This document shows positions 1 through 6,827 of a DNA stretch of 14,057 nucleotides, one piece after another; the stretch's first letter is position 1; the number at the start of each line of letters is the position of its first letter. The notes beneath the pieces were generated by a model. It was given only the letters and a program-made list of their open reading frames with translations. It was not told the DNA's origin and made no database searches. A program made the translations under genes and the position numbers. Source of the stretch: Chloroflexota bacterium (lineage in GTDB: Bacteria > Chloroflexota > Limnocylindria > QHBO01). The stretch spans positions 1-14,057 of the forward strand of contig VBJP01000064.1 of the NCBI GenBank assembly GCA_005880165.1. Reading direction: 5' to 3'.

Positions 1-143
1 AGGGGTCCCCGCTCCGCTACGATGACGACGAGGAGAGCGAAGAGTTCGAGGAGGAGCCCGAGGAGGTGGAAGAGCTCGACACCACACTCCCGGAATTCTC
101 GACCGAGCCCGAGCTCGAGGAAGAGCTGCTCGAAGAACCGTAG
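1..143 (+). CDS. 3' end of an unknown protein with a strongly acidic C-terminal tail (partial)
   Basis: The frame opens at base 3 and runs to the TAG at 141-143, giving 46 residues of a protein whose start lies outside the window. The tail is dominated by Glu and Asp: it begins GSPLRYDDDEESEEFEEE and ends ELEEELLEEP, with only a short TTLPEFSTEP break. Such tails are disordered and do not identify a family. The stop is 6 bases from the ATG of the methylase-like gene, and the GGAG ribosome binding site of that gene overlaps the stop, so the two are very probably co-transcribed. COG1743-type methylases are often found beside large ATPase (DUF499-type) or helicase genes; whether this is one of those cannot be told from the tail alone. 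The reading frame is clear, the function unknown. Confidence 0.7.
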   Translation, partial: GSPLRYDDDEESEEFEEEPEEVEELDTTLPEFSTEPELEEELLEEP

Positions 144-149
144 GAGCCG

Positions 150-3041
150 ATGACCGAGGCCACCGAGCGGAAGAGCCTGGACCATGTCGTCCTTCCTCGT
201 CGCCTCCCCGGTCTGGCGCTCCTCGAGCGCTACTTCCCGTCCCCAGCCGACAACCTGCTCGACGCTGAACTGACAGCGTTCGCCTCGGCGGGCGATACCG
301 TCCTTGACCCGTGGGCGGGCACCGGTTGGACCGCGCGCCGTGCGATCGCGCACGGCATGCGGGCGATCGCCGCCGATCCCAGCCCCTTCGCGCAGCTCGC
401 CGCTCAGGCCTTCCTGCTGGCGCCGGAGGCAGCCGCCCTCGACACGGCGTTCAACGCGCTGGCCACGTCGCGCAGGGTCGACGTTCCTCTGCGTCAGCAC
501 ATCGAGGAGCTCTACTCCACGCATTGCGCCGCCTGTCGTCGGCCGGTTGTCGGCGAGCAGTTCATCTGGCCACGCGAGGGTGACGCTGCCGGGCGAAAAG
601 TGTACCGATGCCCCAGCTGCGACATCAGCGTCGGTGGCCCGGAGGAGCGCGCGGCACCCGTCGATGAGATCGACCTGGCGAAGCTCGGCATCGATGCCGC
701 GACGGCGCCGCCCGCGGAACTCCCACCACCCGAAGGTGCCGATGCGGATGACGACCTGCCGCCGGCGCCGGTCGGCCTGACGGGCGTGCCCGACGGCTAC
801 GACCCCGTTCAGTCCCTTGGCGAGGAGGGAGGCCCTCCTCCTCCCGATCCGATCCCCGCCGATCCGCCGACCGGGACGGCTGCAATGGGTCCCGGCCTTC
901 CCCATTTCCAGTCGACCGTGCGCCCCGGACCGTTGACAGCCGGAGCGGCTACCGACGTTCGGGAAGGGCCGCACGTCCAGGTCCTGCGCGAGCACTTCCC
1001 CGTCCTCGATGGGCGGAGCGAGCTCGTCGACGAGCTGGTTGCCCTCTACACGCCCCGCAACCTGTACGCGATCCAGGCGATCGCCTCGAAGATCGCGACC
1101 GAGTTCCGAGACCCGGCGCTGGCGGCGATCTTCCGCCTGGCTCTGGCCGCGTGCCTCCTGCCCGGCAGCCGCCTGAACGGTTATCCGGGGCGCGTCGCAT
1201 CGCTGCGAATCACCGGCGGTCACGTACGCCAGCCCGCTTCTCGGCACCAGCGGGAGGTGAACGTCTGGCAGCTCTTCGAGGCTTCGTTCCGCGATGTGCG
1301 AACGGCCATCGCTGCGCTCGGCCGCGAGCGACGGCCGGCGCGCTTTGCGACCGACATCGACGACCTGGGCGGCATGAGCGCAGCGAATGTGCTCTGGATC
1401 CGCAGCCGACCCGCCGTCGCCGGTCAGTACCTGCCGCCCGATGGGATCGACCTGGTGCTCGGCACGCCGCCGCCGCCCGCCTCGCTCGACGAGCTGAGCT
1501 TCGAGTACCTCGCCACCGCCTGGTTGATCGGCCGCGAGGCAGCCGAGACGCTCCGGCTCGAGCCGCTGTTCGGCAGCGCGCCGATCGCCTCGGACGGCAC
1601 GGAGGCGGCTGCGCTCCGGCATGCGATGGCATCCGCGGCCGGCACGCTGCGCCCGGGCGGGTGGTTCAACGTGCTCCTCGACGGGGATGACGCTGATCGA
1701 CTGCTCGCGGTCGCTTCCGCCGGAGCGGCGGCGGGCCTCGACCTGGAATCGGTCGTGCAGCGCGAGTCGCGGCGCTCAGGAGACGGGCTGGCCATCCATT
1801 TTCGCAAGCCCTCCGGCGAGGACCGCCTGCGATTGGCCGTGGGCAGTCGTCCCCTGCAGCTTGGCGCTGAGGCGGGGCACCTCACCTACCCCGAGCTGGC
1901 AGCGGCTGTGGATCGGGCTGCCGTCGCCCTGCTGCGGGATCGCGGCGAGCCAGCCGGTCTGACACGTGTCGCGTGCGCCGTGGTGATGGAGCTCGCTTCC
2001 TCGGGCCTGCTGCGCCGGCTGGGACACATGCGCGGTGACGGGTCGCCGCGGGGCAGCCGCGCCGAGCAGGCGGACGACGACGCGGCCGCCCTCGCCGGCG
2101 ACCGCGACGATCGCACCGATCGTGGCGACCGTGGCGAGCGCCGGGCCGGGGGGCACGCGGCCGGCGGCATGATGCTGGCCGCGCTCCTCCGAGAAGAGCT
2201 ATGGCGGGACGACCATCCCAACCTGGTGCGGCTGGGTGAGGCGGATCGACCGCTGTGGTGGCTGCGCGAGCCAGACCTCGCCGAGCAGCCCCTGGCGGAT
2301 CGCGTCGAGTGGGCCACCTTCTCGATCCTGTCGACCGCCGGCCGCCTCGACGAGGCGAGCTTCCTGGATCGCATCTATCGGCACTTCCCGGGACTGCAGG
2401 CACCAGACGAGGAGCTCGTCCGGGCGTGCCTGGCGGCGTACGCTCAATCCAGCGAAAGCGGTCAGCTGCGCACCGAGGACCAGCTGGCGGCGCGCTTCGA
2501 CGATCATTCCCGTCTCCTGGGCCTGGTCGCCGACTACGGCCATCGGCTTGGCCTGCGTGTCTGGCTGAGCCGTCGGGAGCACGACAAGATCGTCGACGGG
2601 CGCCCGCTCATCGAGCGCCTGGCCGATGACGAGCGCCGAGCTTACCTGCCGCTCATCGTGCGTGCACCGGGTGAGGCGCTCTCGGCGGTTGATGCGATCT
2701 GGTACGTCCGCGGCCGGTTCGCGTTCCTGATCGAGGTTGAATGGACCGCCATGCTCGGGGACGCGGTCCTCCGCCGCGGGCGCGAGATTCCGCCGTCGGA
2801 TCAGCAGGCGCGCATCGCCCTGTTTCCGGCGGAACGCACCGAGCTCGTGCGTCTGAAGCTCGAGCGATCGCCCTGGTTGCGGTCCGAGGTTGAGCGCCAG
2901 AACTGGCATTTCCTGAAGTGGCAGCACTTCGAGACGTTGGCGGCGCGCGATGGCGCGAGCCTGGATTGGCTCGAGCCGGTTCTCGGCCTTGACCCGCTCA
3001 TCGAGCGGGGAGGCGAGCAGCTCACCATGTTCGGGGAGTGA
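150..3041 (+). CDS. Zn-ribbon DNA methylase-like protein (COG1743 style) with probable nuclease-like C-terminal domain
   Basis: 963 residues starting at ATG 150 behind GGAG. The N-terminus has an AdoMet-binding motif I (D53-P-W-A-G-T-G59) and then a Zn-ribbon with C126-x2-C129 and C154-x2-C157, the layout of adenine-specific DNA methylases of COG1743. A Pro/Asp-rich linker follows (about residues 184-280). The helical LYTPRNLYAIQAI block is also typical of that family. Motif IV, normally DPPY, reads G438-TPPPP-A444, so both the Asp and the Tyr of the catalytic tetrad are gone. After a second low-complexity Arg/Asp/Gly stretch (about 636-672), the C-terminal part resembles the tail of family relatives, with VD848AIW and E862-V-E864-W-T. 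This D...ExE pattern recalls PD-(D/E)XK nucleases, which is an inference. It is probably the second gene of an operon with the acidic-tailed protein. Modification or defence is the likely setting, but methyl transfer is doubtful. Confidence 0.72.
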   Translation: MTEATERKSLDHVVLPRRLPGLALLERYFPSPADNLLDAELTAFASAGDTVLDPWAGTGWTARRAIAHGMRAIAADPSPFAQLAAQAFLLAPEAAALDTAFNALATSRRVDVPLRQHIEELYSTHCAACRRPVVGEQFIWPREGDAAGRKVYRCPSCDISVGGPEERAAPVDEIDLAKLGIDAATAPPAELPPPEGADADDDLPPAPVGLTGVPDGYDPVQSLGEEGGPPPPDPIPADPPTGTAAMGPGLPHFQSTVRPGPLTAGAATDVREGPHVQVLREHFPVLDGRSELVDELVALYTPRNLYAIQAIASKIATEFRDPALAAIFRLALAACLLPGSRLNGYPGRVASLRITGGHVRQPASRHQREVNVWQLFEASFRDVRTAIAALGRERRPARFATDIDDLGGMSAANVLWIRSRPAVAGQYLPPDGIDLVLGTPPPPASLDELSFEYLATAWLIGREAAETLRLEPLFGSAPIASDGTEAAALRHAMASAAGTLRPGGWFNVLLDGDDADRLLAVASAGAAAGLDLESVVQRESRRSGDGLAIHFRKPSGEDRLRLAVGSRPLQLGAEAGHLTYPELAAAVDRAAVALLRDRGEPAGLTRVACAVVMELASSGLLRRLGHMRGDGSPRGSRAEQADDDAAALAGDRDDRTDRGDRGERRAGGHAAGGMMLAALLREELWRDDHPNLVRLGEADRPLWWLREPDLAEQPLADRVEWATFSILSTAGRLDEASFLDRIYRHFPGLQAPDEELVRACLAAYAQSSESGQLRTEDQLAARFDDHSRLLGLVADYGHRLGLRVWLSRREHDKIVDGRPLIERLADDERRAYLPLIVRAPGEALSAVDAIWYVRGRFAFLIEVEWTAMLGDAVLRRGREIPPSDQQARIALFPAERTELVRLKLERSPWLRSEVERQNWHFLKWQHFETLAARDGASLDWLEPVLGLDPLIERGGEQLTMFGE

Positions 3042-3104
3042 GCTCGGCGAAGCGTCGAATCGTAGCGGCTCGGGCTCGCGTTGACCCTCCGCGTACACTC
3101 ACCT

Positions 3105-3137
3105 GGGAGTGCCGTGGTTCCCCCCTGCGGCACTCCC
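3105..3137. terminator. Hairpin between convergent genes, possible bidirectional terminator
   Basis: A perfect 10-bp inverted repeat, GGGAGTGCCG (3105-3114) and CGGCACTCCC (3128-3137), encloses a 13-base loop. It sits in the 108-bp gap between the methylase-like gene, which ends at 3041 on the plus strand, and csoR, which ends at 3150 on the minus strand. The position is right for a shared terminator, but neither side has a clear T-run, so it may instead act as an mRNA 3' stabiliser. The rest of the gap shows nothing recognisable. Confidence 0.45.
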
Positions 3138-3149
3138 GTCCTTGAGCGC

Positions 3150-3500
3150 TTAGCTCGGCCGAGCCCCCTTTGCCACCCCTCGACGAGCGGTGCGTCGGCC
3201 CATGGCACGGCGCACGACGGACATCACCTCGTTGACGTATGGCGCCCCTTCGCCGCTCTCGATTGCGTGGGTGAGGCACCCGTCGATGTGGTCCTCCAGC
3301 AGCAGGAGCGCCACCTCGTCGGCCGCGGCGGTCATGGCCTCGACCTGCTGCAAGACGTCGAGGCAGTAGGCCTCGTCCCCGATGAGCCGGCGGATGCCAC
3401 GCACCTGGCCCTCGATCCGGTTCAGGCGGTTGAGGAGCTCTCGGCGGTCCTTGGTGTAGCTGTGCCGGAAGTTCTGCTCCCGGTCGGCGGTCGTCTGCAT
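3150..3500 (-). CDS. csoR: CsoR-family copper-sensing transcriptional repressor
   Basis: 116 residues, all-helical DUF156 fold. The metal site has C46, H71 and C75, with the same 25- and 4-residue spacing as Cys36, His61 and Cys65 of Mycobacterium tuberculosis CsoR. The second-shell residues also fall in register, with Y45 next to C46 and E91 45 residues later. This Cys-His-Cys set points to Cu(I), not to Ni/Co (RcnR), formaldehyde (FrmR) or persulfide (CstR). The basic block RLNRIEGQVRGIRRLI (residues 25-40) is the family's DNA-binding helix. The ATG at 3500 has no ribosome binding site and lies inside the putative operator, which suggests a leaderless, self-repressed transcript. The gene is divergent from the deacetylase-exporter pair. 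No copper ATPase or chaperone gene is adjacent, so its target regulon is unclear apart from itself. Confidence 0.88.
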   Translation of the reverse strand: MQTTADREQNFRHSYTKDRRELLNRLNRIEGQVRGIRRLIGDEAYCLDVLQQVEAMTAAADEVALLLLEDHIDGCLTHAIESGEGAPYVNEVMSVVRRAMGRRTARRGVAKGARPS

Positions 3501-3516
3501 ACCCGGGGGCAGTATG
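3498..3516. promoter_or_regulatory. Putative CsoR/RcnR-type operator over the csoR start
   Basis: CATACCCGGGGGCAGTATG is an imperfect dyad with CATAC and GTATG arms flanking a G-tract. Its core TACCCGGGGGCAGTA (3500-3514) agrees at 13 of 15 positions with the TACT-G6-N-AGTA form described for RcnR operators, and it also has the A/T-flanked G/C-tract character of CsoR sites. It covers the minus-strand -10 box, the expected transcription start and the first base of the csoR ATG, so binding there should block csoR transcription. Confidence 0.6.
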
Positions 3517-3540
3517 CGAGCCTGTGCGCGACTGGGTCAA
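3511..3540 (-). promoter_or_regulatory. csoR promoter (-35 TTGACC, -10 CATACT)
   Basis: Reading the minus strand, TTGACC (3540-3535) is followed after 18 bases by CATACT (3516-3511). With the last T of the -10 at position -7, transcription would start near 3504, four bases before the ATG at 3500. The -10 lies inside the putative operator. This is the only promoter in the window with both hexamers convincing. Confidence 0.55.
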
Positions 3541-3585
3541 TCACGCGCGCGAGCGGACCGTTCCAGCCACCGTCGCGAATCGCGA

Positions 3586-3591
3586 TAGGAT
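3586..3591 (+). promoter_or_regulatory. -10 box of the deacetylase-exporter operon
   Basis: TAGGAT is followed by GCCGCCG and the ATG at 3599. With the last T at -7, transcription would start at 3598, giving an essentially leaderless mRNA. The alternative reading is that AGGA (3587-3590) is a Shine-Dalgarno sequence 8 bases from the ATG; the sequence cannot exclude this. The -35 is weak (TTCCAG at 3561-3566, spacer 19). The CsoR-type site lies about 70 bp upstream. Confidence 0.42.
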
Positions 3592-3598
3592 GCCGCCG

Positions 3599-4327
3599 AT
3601 GTCCGAACCCGAACGCCACGAGCTGATCGAGCCGATCGAGCGCGCGCTGGCCGTCTTCAGCCACCCCGACGATGCCGAGTTCGGCGCCGCCGCCACCATC
3701 GCGAGCCTCGTCGCGCGGGGAGCGCGCGTCGATTACGTGGTGACCACCGATGGCGGCAAGGGCACCGACGATCCGGCGGTCACCGCCGAGCAGCTGGCTG
3801 CCACGCGCGTCGCCGAGCAGCGAGCCGCGGCGGACGTTCTCGGCGTCGGCGAGATCGTGCACCTCGATTACCCCGATGGCTACCTGACGCCGTCGCTGGA
3901 GCTGCGCCGCGATATCGTCCGGCAGCTGCGACGCCTCCGCCCGCAGCTCGTCATCGCCCAGAACCCCCAGCGACGCATGGACGGCAACCCGTTCATCGGC
4001 CACCCAGACCACCTGGCCACCGGCGAGGCGACCCTCTCCGCGGTCTACCCGGCCGCCCGCGATCGCCTGAACTTCCCCGAGCTGCTCGAGGAAGGGCTCG
4101 ATCCCTGGAAGGTGCGCCAGGTGCTGGTGACCGGCGCCGAACGGCCGAACCTGTGGGTCGACGTGGGAGCTCACCTCGACGTCGCGCTCGCCGCGCTGCG
4201 CTGCCATGCCAGCCAGTTCGACGACTGGGATGCCGTCCAGCAGCGCATCCGCGAGCGTGCCGCGGAGGCCGGCGCGGAGGTGGGCCTGGCCGCCGCCCAG
4301 GCGTTCCTCTCGATCAAGCTCACATGA
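3599..4327 (+). CDS. LmbE/PIG-L family zinc deacetylase
   Basis: 242 residues, the usual size for PIG-L/LmbE N-deacetylases, which remove acetyl groups from N-acetylglucosaminyl-type substrates (for example MshB, BshB or glycolipid precursors). The family hallmarks are present: SHPDD at 21-25 (H22 and D25 as zinc ligands, D24 as general base) and GHPDH at 134-138 (H138 as third ligand, H135 near the active site). The TTDGGKGT loop and the R-x3-EQRAAADVLGV helix are also typical. The frame stays open upstream to 3524, but those 25 codons are not family-like and ATG 3599 fits the -10 box. The stop overlaps the exporter start in the string ATGATG, so the two are translationally coupled. The substrate is unknown. 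Coupling to an exporter suggests a small sugar-containing molecule, glycolipid or thiol, which is an inference only. Confidence 0.85.
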   Translation: MSEPERHELIEPIERALAVFSHPDDAEFGAAATIASLVARGARVDYVVTTDGGKGTDDPAVTAEQLAATRVAEQRAAADVLGVGEIVHLDYPDGYLTPSLELRRDIVRQLRRLRPQLVIAQNPQRRMDGNPFIGHPDHLATGEATLSAVYPAARDRLNFPELLEEGLDPWKVRQVLVTGAERPNLWVDVGAHLDVALAALRCHASQFDDWDAVQQRIRERAAEAGAEVGLAAAQAFLSIKLT

Positions 4328-6225
4328 TGCGCGGCGGCCACTGGGGTGGCTTCGAGCCGAACCTCGAGCGCCGTGCCGGGAGCGGCCGCCGGACGCTGCG
4401 CCGCATCGCCGGCTTCTTCCGGCCCTACCGCGGCCGGCTGGCCGTCATCGCCGTTGCGATCCTGGTCACCGCCACTATCGGCGTCGTCAATCCCATCCTC
4501 ATCAAGCTGGTCATCGACAACCTGACCGGGCCGCGCGACCTGGGCCTGCTCTACCTCCAATCCGGGCTGATGATCGTGCTGCCAATCGTCACCAGCCTCA
4601 TCGGTGTCGGGCAGTCGTACTTCTCGAACCTGGTGGGCCAGCGGGTGATGAACGACCTGCGGGTAGCCCTCTACAGCCACCTGCAGTGGATGCCGCTCCG
4701 CTTCTTCACCGAGACGCGCACGGGCGAGATCCAGAGCCGGATTGGTAACGACGTCGGCGGGGTCCAGTCGGTGGTGACCGATACCGCCAGCTCGCTCCTC
4801 TCGAACTTCGCGACCGTCGCGAGCACGGTGGTCGCCATGCTGATCCTCGACTGGCGGCTGACCGCCCTCTCGCTGGGAATGCTTCCGATCTTCGCCTACA
4901 TCACCTTCCGGGTTGGCAAGGTCCGCCGCGAGGTGAGCCGGCTCACGCAGCAGTCGATGGCCGAGATGAGCGCCATTACCGAGGAGTCGCTCTCCGTCTC
5001 CGGCATCCTGCTCTCCAAGACGTTCGGCCAGCAGGCGGCCAGCATCGACCGATTTGAGCGCGAGTCGCTGCGGTTGGGTGACCTCCAGGTGCGCCAGCAG
5101 ATGCTGGGCCGATGGTTCTTCGCCATGATCGGCACCTTCTTCAGCATCATGCCCGCGCTGGTCTACATCCTGGCCGGGACGTTCATCATCAACGGTGACA
5201 CCCACGTCAGCATCGGCACCATCGTCGCCTTCACGACGCTCCAGAGCCGGATCTTCTTCCCGCTGGGGCAGATGCTGAACGTCCAGATCGAGATCCAGGG
5301 CGCTCTGGCGCTCTTCGACCGCATCTTCGAATACCTCGAGATGCCGCACGAGATCGCGGATGCGCCCGACGCCGTGGCGCTCGACGCAGGGCGCATGCGC
5401 GGCGAGGTGAGCTTCGAGCACGTCGGCTTCCACTACCCGCCCAACCCTGCGCAGCTCGCCGCCCGGGGCGAGGAGGCGGCCGCCGAGGCGGACGGGCGCG
5501 CTGTCCGGCTGCCGATCAAGCCGTTCGACCTGGCCGATATCAGCTTCACCGCCGAGCCGGGCAAGCTGGTCGCCCTGGTCGGCCCGTCGGGCGCCGGCAA
5601 GACGACGACGACCTATCTCATCCCGCGGCTCTACGACGTCGACTCGGGGACGATCCGGCTCGACGGCGTCGACGTGCGCCAGATCCAGCTCGAGTCGCTC
5701 GGCCGGAACATCGGGGTCGTCACCCAGGAGACGTACCTGTTCCACAGCTCGGTGCTCGACAACCTCCACTACGCCAAGCCCGAGGCCACGATGGAGGAAG
5801 TCGAGGAGGCGGCTCGCGCCGCGGCGATCCATGATCGGATCAGCGAGCTTCCCGAGGGCTATGACACCGTCGTGGGGGAGCGTGGCTACAAGCTCTCGGG
5901 CGGCGAAAAGCAGCGGATCGCGATTGCGCGGGTGCTGCTGAAGAACTCGCGGGTCCTGATCCTGGACGAGGCGACCTCCGCCCTCGACACCGTGAGCGAG
6001 CGGCTCATCCAGGGCGCCCTTGCCCGGCTGATGGAAGGTCGGACGACGATCGCCATCGCGCATCGCCTCTCCACGATCCTGCGGGCCGACCTGATCCTGG
6101 TCTACGACCGCGGACGCATCGTCGAGCGCGGCACGCACCGCGAGCTGCTGCAGCACGAGGGCCTGTACGCCCGCCTCTACGAGCAGCAGTTCCTGACCGA
6201 TGCCGCGGTGGTGGCCGGCGCCTGA
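4324..6225 (+). CDS. ABC half-transporter, type I exporter fold (membrane domain plus ATPase)
   Basis: 633 residues. The start is ATG 4324, overlapping the deacetylase stop; the open frame upstream is antisense-like shadow. The N-terminal half (about residues 35-335) holds six predicted membrane segments, beginning with LAVIAVAILVTATIGVVNPI. The ATPase domain has the A-loop Y371, Walker A GPSGAGKT with K426, signature LSGGEKQ (524-530), Walker B ILDE with D548-E549, and H-loop H580, so it should be active. A charged, Ala/Glu-rich insertion of about 26 residues (374-399) lies between the A-loop and the next strand; similar insertions occur in related high-GC bacterial exporters. A half-transporter works as a dimer, and no second ABC gene is adjacent, so a homodimer is likely. 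It could export a lipid, drug or peptide. Overlap with the deacetylase suggests a shared substrate pathway. Confidence 0.9.
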   Translation: MMRGGHWGGFEPNLERRAGSGRRTLRRIAGFFRPYRGRLAVIAVAILVTATIGVVNPILIKLVIDNLTGPRDLGLLYLQSGLMIVLPIVTSLIGVGQSYFSNLVGQRVMNDLRVALYSHLQWMPLRFFTETRTGEIQSRIGNDVGGVQSVVTDTASSLLSNFATVASTVVAMLILDWRLTALSLGMLPIFAYITFRVGKVRREVSRLTQQSMAEMSAITEESLSVSGILLSKTFGQQAASIDRFERESLRLGDLQVRQQMLGRWFFAMIGTFFSIMPALVYILAGTFIINGDTHVSIGTIVAFTTLQSRIFFPLGQMLNVQIEIQGALALFDRIFEYLEMPHEIADAPDAVALDAGRMRGEVSFEHVGFHYPPNPAQLAARGEEAAAEADGRAVRLPIKPFDLADISFTAEPGKLVALVGPSGAGKTTTTYLIPRLYDVDSGTIRLDGVDVRQIQLESLGRNIGVVTQETYLFHSSVLDNLHYAKPEATMEEVEEAARAAAIHDRISELPEGYDTVVGERGYKLSGGEKQRIAIARVLLKNSRVLILDEATSALDTVSERLIQGALARLMEGRTTIAIAHRLSTILRADLILVYDRGRIVERGTHRELLQHEGLYARLYEQQFLTDAAVVAGA

Positions 6226-6246
6226 GGCATGCCTGGGCGCTTGTTC

Positions 6247-6270
6247 AACGTTTGGAGCATGACCCGCGTC
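6247..6270 (+). promoter_or_regulatory. ECF-type promoter before the sigma factor gene
   Basis: AAC (6247-6249, within TTCAAC) and CGTC (6267-6270) are separated by 17 bases. This resembles the common ECF promoter pattern with an AAC -35 core and a CGTC -10. Eight bases separate CGTC from the GTG at 6279, so transcription would begin at or one base from the start codon. It is a candidate self-activation site for the sigma factor encoded directly downstream. It rests on short motifs and no second copy was found in the window. Confidence 0.35.
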
Positions 6271-6278
6271 GGTAGGGT

Positions 6279-6827
6279 GTGACCGTCATCGAAGGCGCGT
6301 TTCCTCCTGCCACCACGCATACCCAGGCCGGCGACATCGATCGGGCCATCGTGGCCGACGTGCACGAGCGGCGGGGGCGCGAGCTGTTCGGCTTTGCCAG
6401 GCACCTGGGCATGACCGATGAGGAGGCGCACGACGCGGCGCAGGAAGCCCTGCTCCGGCTGTGGACGGCCATCGACGGCGGAACCGCGATCGAGCAGCCG
6501 GACGCCTGGACGTTCCGCACGCTGTATCGGATCTGCATGGACCAGCACCGATGGCGGCGGCGGGTGCGCGCGCTTGCCGAGCGCATCGGGCCCGGCCACG
6601 AGCCCCGGGAGGCGGACCGGACCGACCTGATCGCGGTCTGGAGCGCCGTGGAGCGACTGCCCGAACGCCAGCGACTGGCGATCTACCTGCGCTACCGCGC
6701 AGACCTGCCGTTCGAGGAGATCGCGGCGATCCTGGGAATCCAGCCAGTCTCAGCGCGAAGCCATGTCAGCCGCGCGCTCGACACGCTACGTGCGAGCTTC
6801 GAGGACGAGAGGGAGATGAGCGCATGA
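6279..6827 (+). CDS. ECF-family RNA polymerase sigma factor
   Basis: 182 residues from GTG 6279. Sigma region 2 lies at about residues 28-90 (ELFGFARHLGMTDEEAHDAAQE, then the DAWTFRTLYRICMDQHRWRRR promoter-opening helix). Region 4 lies at about 125-172, with ERLPERQRLAIYLRYRADLP and the helix-turn-helix FEEIAAILGIQPVSARSHVSRAL. There is no region 1 or 3, so this is an ECF (group 4) sigma factor. The start is not certain: no ribosome binding site precedes GTG 6279, but an ECF-like promoter would begin transcription right there. The stop overlaps the ATG of the next gene (ATGA), the standard arrangement for a sigma factor and its antagonist. The signal it answers is unknown. Confidence 0.88.
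   Translation: MTVIEGAFPPATTHTQAGDIDRAIVADVHERRGRELFGFARHLGMTDEEAHDAAQEALLRLWTAIDGGTAIEQPDAWTFRTLYRICMDQHRWRRRVRALAERIGPGHEPREADRTDLIAVWSAVERLPERQRLAIYLRYRADLPFEEIAAILGIQPVSARSHVSRALDTLRASFEDEREMSA

Noticed and set aside
2199..3098. A 299-codon minus-strand open frame opposite the methylase-like gene.
   Set aside because: It is a codon-bias shadow in the antisense frame. No family features, and the plus strand has clear domains.
4171..6156. A 661-codon open frame on the minus strand opposite the ABC exporter.
   Set aside because: It is antisense to a fully motif-supported gene, has no recognisable domain, and is rich in Asp, Arg, Gly and Val as expected for the shadow of a GC-rich gene.
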